Below are positions 58,489-64,000 of a stretch of DNA of 64,000 nucleotides, one piece after another (within the stretch, counting starts at the first letter, position 1; every line of letters starts with the position of its first letter). The notes beneath the pieces are model-generated. The model was not told the origin of the DNA and ran no database searches. It saw only the letters and a list, made by a program, of their open reading frames with translations. Position numbers and translations under genes: made by a program. This stretch comes from Protonemura montana (taxonomy: Eukaryota > Arthropoda > Insecta > Plecoptera > Nemouridae): positions 24,045,021-24,109,020 of the forward strand of contig OX387602.1 in NCBI GenBank assembly GCA_947568835.1. Reading direction: 5' to 3'.

Positions 58489-60810
58489 TCACTGGTCGTA
58501 AAACTGTGGCGATGGCTGATGGCTGTGATGCAATTGGGGCTGTGGATACTGATATGCATTGGCCTGCTGAGGCTGCTGCTGATAGAAAATAGGTTGCGGA
58601 GGTTGGTTCTCATAGAATTGGGGGTGCGCATGTTCGTGATAGATAGGCTGAGGCTCCTGAGGCTGAGGCTGAGGGCAGAGAGTCTGATAGGAGGGAGCTA
58701 ACTGTAGTCCGATGACCCCGCAGGCGACGCGGCCTCCGGCGTGTCCTGTGGTCAAAGAGTCGGTCTGTCCGCCGAGACCGAGGTCGTCCTCCCCGGCGTG
58801 CACGACCACACCGCGGCCCACGACGCTCGAGACGCCGCCGCACAGGGAGATTTGCGAGTCGGTCACGTCGACGTTGGCGACGCCTCGCTTGTCGGCGTTG
58901 ATGTTGCCCAGGTCACCGGCGTGGCGCGTCTCGGCATTTGGCGCTCCATGAGCCAGCTGGAACAAACTTAGGCTTAGCGGGAGTGGCATCACTTTAAACG
59001 CATAAACATTCAGCGTTTTGGGCACTCGAGATCCATCTTGCAATGAGTGCTATACCCTGTGCATTATGTTATAGTAATCATGACTCACAGCAAACCTCTT
59101 CGAAACCAACTACCGAATCCATACAGGAATCCAATAACAATCCGGATGCTAATGAAGTCACGACTCAAGCCTAACGCCTTGTTTATTTATTTGCTGTGTT
59201 ATATAACCAGTGATTAGTGCGCTTGAAGGACACGCAATTATGTTGGCGCTGTCCTTGTGAGACTGAACTAGATGTGTCCGTGAGGCGTGAATCTAGGTGA
59301 TTGACGGAGATGATTCAGTGGAATATATTATCCCAAGAGAATGAGAAATGACAATGTTTTTCATAAGCACTGAACCCAAAGCACTGCCGTAGGCTTAAGA
59401 CACCTCCCTCCCTCTCCTAGAACAGCGTCGTACAATCGTAGACTCAATTAACGAGAAATACCTTGTGAGGGTTGAAATGTCCGCCAGTGGAGATGCACCC
59501 GGCACTGATGTCTCCCTTCTCGTGAATGTGGAAGCCATGGGGACCCTCCGCGAGGCCGACCACGGTGCCCTGAATGCGCACCGGTCCGCCCTCATTCTGG
59601 CGCAGGGTCAAATTGCCCGACACCCCAGCACCCTGCAGCACCACAATGGCGCGCCATTCCTGCAACGCAAAGGCTTCATCAGCTCCGGGTCGAACACTTT
59701 GGTGCCGGCGTCTTGCGATAAGATGCTACCAAAGTAAAGTGTCGTTGTTTTGTACGTGAACTTTCTGGGCTACCTTGTTAGTGTGGTCGGGTAACTGATG
59801 AGCTGTGTATCAGGCAATAGGGGTAGGACGAAGGGTAACAAGGTGAAGGAATGAATAACCAGAATGGCACAAGCTTGCCTCAGATACCTATTCCTTAATG
59901 GTGACATGCAGTGTGAAAGATTGTAACATTTTCCACTGACTGAACGTTTTACTTCAACCTCTCTCTCCGATTACCTTCCTAGAGGTGTTATACAATCAAA
60001 GACTACTAATTCCCAAAGTCGTCTCTATCTCGTGCCCGCTTAGATCTCACGAGAACTCGATAATCCCACGACTTCATACCACATGATGAGCTCCTCCTTA
60101 GCTCATGAGGATCATGAGTATAACGGGGTCGGTCTTTAACTAGTAACTTGCAGGCTACAGCACCCCAGCTTCGAGCTGTCGATGAAGTTATTATCGACTG
60201 GGCTTGTCTTGACTCCTCTGCAGTCATTAGCTTCGACACGGCCGAAGAGAGAAATGACGCCAGGTGGCGTGGCGGTGGTGACATCACCTCCCATCGGGAC
60301 GAGGCGGCGAGCCAAGAGCTATTTCCAACGGCAGCCTCCAAAAGCTCTCAGCAGTGACGTCACCTTCCTGCCTGTCGCTAAAAGTACGCTGACGCCACGC
60401 GGTTGTCAACGCGCATTGCGTGCATTCTGCTGCACTTTCTGCGATCGTCGGCACTGGTTCTTTGGACTTGGCTTGCAGAATGCAGCGCATGCAATTTGAG
60501 CATTTTAGGGGGTAAAGACCGGGAACAATCTGGGAAGTTTACCAACGGTGCAGGGGGGAGGAGGCTTCCACATAAGCCACGCTTCATGAAGACGCGCGAT
60601 GTTTATCTGATTTCAATGCTAACGACATTGAAAAGTCTTAGCATTCCGGGCACGAACTACCTATCGCAGTTGATGCCATTATGGACTCTCCAGTAGGCTG
60701 CTTGCTGCTGACAACGGGTGAACTTCCCTTGCGTCCAGAGAACGTACCTCGGCGGAAGCGGCAGCCGCGAGCATCGCAGCCAGCAGCAACGTCGTTACAG
60801 CCTGCAGCAT
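58489..60810 (-). CDS. Secreted Cu/Zn superoxide dismutase
   Basis: Converts superoxide to hydrogen peroxide and oxygen outside the cell. Exons 60810-60748 (signal peptide, [20 protein letters not shown]), 59659-59462 and 58956-58489 give 729 nt, 242 aa. All metal ligands are present: His65, His67, His82 and His140 for copper, and His82, His90, His99 and Asp102 for zinc. The structural disulfide pair is Cys76/Cys166, and the active-site Arg163 lies in [11 protein letters not shown]. The enzyme domain ends at residue 172. The remaining 70 residues form a tail rich in Gln, Pro, Tyr and His, with one Cys (for example [17 protein letters not shown]), not found in ordinary SODs. An alternative splice from residue 172 to the exon at 57565-57463 would replace this tail with a GPI signal (205 aa). 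CRE-like sites lie in the promoter. The gene is extracellular-SOD type (SOD3-like), but orthology to vertebrate SOD3 is not implied. Confidence 0.92.
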
Positions 60811-61150
60811 TTTCAAATTGTAACCTGTTGACAAACGTGCATTCACGGTGAGGAATGACGTCACGGGGGTCCCAAGGCGCCAAGGCGGTTCGCTCAGACG
60901 CAGGGAAAGTGGAGCGCGGCCGCAGCGTGGATTCGGCCCAGGGTCCCCCATGAACCTAAGGCCCCAACGCCGCCGTCGCCGCCGCCGCCGTGCGTTACGC
61001 AATGCGCGCTATTCACGGCACGTGACGTCACGGAGTTGCCTCATCTTGCTCCGGAGGCATGCACTTGTTGATCGGTATCCTCGGGATGGAATGGCAATAC
61101 CAATACCATGATTGGCACGGGGGGAGGAGGGGCCGTGTAAATTCGTGGGG
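60811..61150 (-). promoter_or_regulatory. SOD promoter with CRE/ATF-type sites
   Basis: Directly upstream of the SOD start. TGACGTCA occurs at 60856-60863 (46 bases from the ATG) and again at 61023-61030, where it overlaps a CACGTG E-box (61019-61024). A third TGACGTCA lies in intron 1 (60355-60362). The segment is GC-rich with a GCC-type run at about 60968-60991. Full palindromic CREs are rare by chance, so CREB/ATF control is plausible. Confidence 0.5.
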
Positions 61151-61760
61151 ACCGGAACACCATTGCGGGGGGGATGGGGGGGGGGGGTCTACTGCCTAGA
61201 TTAGTGATCCAATAATTTATGTATTGATCGGGTTGGGGTCACTTGATATAGTGCCCGATAATTTCAGTGACAACTACAACTCTTTTGATGTTGAATCCAC
61301 TGTACCTCACGTAGGGTTGATTGAACTATAGTTAGTGCTTACAAACAGTATCTTCAAGACGGCACTGCTCATCAGCAATTTTATATGACTCGGAATATTA
61401 ACTGCGTGTCAGTTGCCGCAGCATGATCAATGAAAACGAAATAAAAGTGAAAGAATCAGGTCCCTGTCCACGTAATTCTATAAAGTTTATAATTGCCATC
61501 AGTCTATTCGCTATAACCTTGTACCTATTTCGGCTCTCACTCAGTAAACATGTCAGCGCGGCGAATGAATGATGCGTCGTTGTGTTAGCGCGCGAAAACA
61601 TAGTGTGCTGTTAGCAGTATTAGTTCACCTAACGTCAAATAAGCTAAGATTATCAAGTGAATTGGTCGTTATTGATTGGCAATGCCAGTGACCTAAGACA
61701 GTAAAAACCGTGCGAACTGTCAAACCTAGTTGACGAGTTTGCAATGTTAGTAAAGAGATT
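61151..61760. other. Intergenic, no gene seen
   Basis: Contains a G-rich tract (about 61166-61189). No exon is recognised. Confidence 0.45.
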
Positions 61761-62066
61761 ATGTCGGAAGATATTCTCACCCGAACTTGTAAGAGAGCAG
61801 TGTTCTTCGCGAAGTCGCTGCGCGGAGTGAGGCTAGGCTACCTCGCGGACGGCGTTGTAGCAGGATGGCCGGCCAGCCAAGCCCACCTCAGATCACGGGA
61901 CCTGTCTTGCTCGCGGCGCTCGCGGCTCGCCCCCTCCGCGGCGTGCCGTCGTGACCTTCCTCACCAGGAGGAGAGAGTGACCTGTGTGCTGCTCTGCTAT
62001 GTGGATAACACGGACCCCAAGAAGCGGAGGAATTACTTCGAACACCGTCGAGACCACGCCGGGTGA
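61761..62066 (+). CDS. Weak candidate first exon or short ORF, function unknown
   Basis: An open frame of 101 codons from an ATG (context TTATGT), locally GC-rich and Arg/Ser/Cys-rich, with the C-terminal portion VLLCYVDNTDPKKRRNYFEH. GC content rises sharply against both flanks, as in real exons of this window. No family is recognised and no partner exons are evident. It may be a non-coding first exon or chance. Confidence 0.2.
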   Translation: MSEDILTRTCKRAVFFAKSLRGVRLGYLADGVVAGWPASQAHLRSRDLSCSRRSRLAPSAACRRDLPHQEERVTCVLLCYVDNTDPKKRRNYFEHRRDHAG

Positions 62067-62925
62067 TCTCCGATTAGGGACAACAGGCGCGGGAAATAGA
62101 ACTCGAGGAATTCAGTTACATGCATTTATTTCCAGAACAGATTGTTATCAGTTAATGAAAGCGAAAGCTTTCTTACAATTTACAAGGATATATAATGGAA
62201 TAATGTTATGCTTAGATCGGGTTCGGCATGCGCTGGCAACGCGTCAAGAGAAGAAGGGAGTACGATTAGGAAATAGAATATTGGGAAATAGGAATAGTAG
62301 TCGGCAGCGTCCATTTGGTAGAGAAACCATCCTAGATTCGCTTTCATGTTCTTCGGCATATCAAATTTCATGCATGCAGAGCAAATCCAGAGAGCTCCAC
62401 CAGAATTAAACATGTGTGAGCAGAGTGAACTACAGAGTGAACCTTCCGAATTCGAATGCAGCTGTCAGAAATTAAATTTTCATCAGACTTCCCCATCGGC
62501 ATTACACAGGCATGGTTGTATTTTAATTGATACCGTTATTATGGGTATTCTTGCATGGCATTTAGCAAATACTGATTACTCAGTATTAGAGGGTATTAGC
62601 ATCGATACCATTAGCATAGATAGCTTCTTTATCGATGGTATTAACAGCCAGTCTTTCGTCTCACGTCAGTAAAGTGCCCGAACGATGCCAATTCTTTGCC
62701 TCACAAGTGCGCCAACTCCCTCAGGGGCAGCATGTGACCTGGGGATAGGGCTCCAAAGGGTCGACTTGGAGCGTGATGACCCTACGGGCGATGAGTAGCC
62801 CTGGGGTACAAAGTTACCCTGGTTCAGCGAAACAAAGGAGCCCAAGAAGGGTTTCAGGGCAACCGCTCCCTTTATCTTCTGCTACAAGCGCGTTATTGTC
62901 ACCAACCATGGAATTTTAGCACTGG

Positions 62926-62943
62926 TGCTGCTGCTGCTGCTGC
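62926..62943. repeat. (GCT)n trinucleotide repeat
   Basis: Six consecutive GCT units in non-coding sequence. Confidence 0.85.
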
Positions 62944-63214
62944 TCCCGTTGCTCTTATGCTGTGACTCATTGTGAATGATTCTACCATTCCACACGCTGA
63001 CCTTCTAAAGGTTTCCTTGAGAAACTTGACTGGGTACCTTTGAGAAATTTCTTTGAGAAATTCCACCAAATCTGTGGAAGTACTGCGAGCTGGAGACAGC
63101 GATCACATTGCCTGTGCAAGCCTCCAAACTGTAACGTCGAGCTTTTTTTTTAAGGTACGTCCAGGTTCAACGATGGGTCAAAAAATGACGTGAATACGTT
63201 ATTGTGAGAAGGTT

Positions 63215-63232
63215 GGGGGGGGGGGGGGGGGG
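63215..63232. repeat. Poly-G run of 18
   Basis: Uninterrupted G18 immediately before the SINE; prone to sequencing error in length. Confidence 0.85.
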
Positions 63233-63246
63233 AGCAAAACTAGACG

Positions 63247-63688
63247 TACCGAACGGTTTGGTATATTGGAAACACCGGTTCTCATGAGACCACAGAAGTT
63301 AAGCAACACTGCTCTGCGTCAGGTATTGGATGGTTTGACCAACATACACACGACCAGCTCTGTTCGGGAGATAGGTTGGAGGGATCAAAGTTAGTACAAT
63401 TTCACTCGCCTTACTTATCAACCTCTCGACAGCATGGATTTGTGGATTAATCCTGTTGTTTGCGTTTACCGTCCTTCGGAAGGGACGTTAAGCCGGTGGT
63501 CCCCTTTGTGCTCTTCGACAGGAGTAGGCTACGTTCCGGCACTGGGTTTTCCCTCCTCCCTTCTAGACTAGGTTAGGTTCATCATCATCATCTTCATCAT
63601 CATCACCCACTCATTCACCAACGCCAATAAACCAATGCCACATGGCCCGTTTTCCAAACAGTGCGTCGTTAAACCCCTTAAATCAATC
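63247..63688 (+). mobile_element. Full-length 5S rRNA-derived SINE with 9-bp target duplication
   Basis: The first ~100 bases follow arthropod 5S rRNA. AAACACCGGTTCTCATGAGA and AGAAGTTAAGCAAC (63294-63307) match the A-box region, and AGGTATTGGATGGTTTGACC (63321-63340) matches the C-box of the internal RNA polymerase III promoter. After this head comes a unique body (CGGGAGATAGGTTGGAGGGA ... CCTCCCTTCTAGACTAGGTT), a (TCATCA)n stretch, and an AAATCAATCA tail. It is flanked by the perfect repeat AACTAGACG at 63238-63246 and 63689-63697. SINEs with a 5S head are the SINE3 class. A truncated relative is at 2114-2417. The 5S homology is partial, so it is not a functional 5S gene. Confidence 0.85.
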
Positions 63689-63697
63689 AACTAGACG

Positions 63698-64000
63698 CCC
63701 TCCCTCCCAGTTACAAGATACCGTCGCGTGCACGTAGCGCATTCTGTTATTGAAGTGTGCATTTTAAACCCAAAAAGGAATGTGCCGTGGACGGACGAAA
63801 GAACTTACCATGTGTGCAAGCATTAGTGGATTGTATTGATTGACAAAGTAGGCAGGTGTCTTCAGTCCACATTTAATGCGAACACATTGTAACATAGTAC
63901 AAAAGAATTCTTCGGGAAACTGTTATGAATAGTATTAGCCTCTAAAATGCAACTAGTAAACTTCAGAATCATTGGTGATGCCTTTAAATTCTGACATATT
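63698..64000. other. Right-edge sequence, no gene seen
   Basis: Short AT-rich remainder after the SINE target duplication; nothing recognised. Confidence 0.45.

Larger units (their letters stand above)
62067..63237. other. Intergenic, no gene seen, with simple repeats
   Basis: Holds a (GCT)6 run (62926-62943) and an 18-G homopolymer (63215-63232). Other open frames here are short and low complexity. Confidence 0.45.

Noticed and set aside
62180-62672. Open frames at 62.2-62.7 kb on both strands
   Set aside because: AT-rich, no codon bias, no splice sites in agreement, no recognisable motif.
63247-63350. Functional 5S rRNA gene
   Set aside because: Only part of 5S is similar, it has many substitutions, continues into an unrelated body and has target-site duplications, so it is a SINE.
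1-64000. CRISPR arrays, bacterial operons, prophage, defence systems
   Set aside because: All assigned genes are spliced animal genes; repeats are transposons or simple repeats without regular spacers.

Overview
The window is nuclear DNA of an intron-rich animal, most likely an arthropod. Genes are split by GT-AG introns of about 60 bp to 2.2 kb, exons are GC-richer than the AT-rich introns, and AATAAA-type poly(A) signals follow most stop codons. The gamma-adaptin N-terminus, the COPS5 and PRPF6 sequences, and the repeats (a 5S-rRNA-derived SINE, a non-LTR retrotransposon, MITEs) all fit an invertebrate. The species cannot be named from the sequence alone. There is no bacterial or phage content, no CRISPR array and no operon.

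Eleven gene models were assembled exon by exon. Ten are assigned to known families, and every junction in all eleven keeps the reading frame. From left to right they are: PRPF6 (minus, 17 exons, 925 aa), CYB5R4 (minus, 9 exons, 519 aa), CNPPD1 (plus, 6 exons, 385 aa), TMEM65 (minus, 6 exons, 264 aa), ARFRP1 (plus, 5 exons, 200 aa), AP1G1 (plus, 15 exons, 798 aa), COPS5 (minus, 5 exons, 343 aa), an unrecognised coiled-coil protein (plus, 4 coding exons, 461 aa), FAAH2-like amidase (plus, 6 exons, 535 aa), SENP8 (minus, 1 exon, 202 aa), a tetraspanin (minus, 3 exons, 256 aa). A secreted Cu/Zn superoxide dismutase (minus, two alternative 3' ends, 242 or 205 aa) makes twelve. A first coding exon of a probable LOTUS-domain (TDRD5/7-type) gene runs off the left edge.

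Layout: three divergent pairs (CYB5R4/CNPPD1, TMEM65/ARFRP1, COPS5/coiled-coil gene) start within roughly 0.4-1.5 kb of each other and probably share promoters. AP1G1/COPS5 and FAAH2/SENP8 are convergent. The genes are mainly housekeeping (splicing, Golgi traffic, NEDD8 cycle, redox). COPS5 and SENP8 both act on NEDD8, and ARFRP1 and AP1G1 both act at the trans-Golgi; whether this clustering matters is unknown.

Repeats: a full-length 5S-derived SINE with a perfect 9-bp target duplication (63.2-63.7 kb) and a 5'-truncated copy inside a hAT-like element (1.9-2.8 kb); a TIR-bearing MITE family in PRPF6 introns and inside a degraded LINE in AP1G1 intron 7; a near-palindromic 428-bp foldback element in FAAH2 intron 1.

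Most interesting signals: the superoxide dismutase gene appears to choose between a Q/P/Y/H-rich tail and a GPI-anchor signal, each with its own poly(A) signal; an 18-nt candidate microexon in AP1G1; two GC-AG introns; a cysteine cluster inserted in the CYB5R4 flavin domain; the foldback element; and the 5S SINE family. The regions 45.4-49.4, 55.4-57.4 and 61.1-63.2 kb show no convincing gene.
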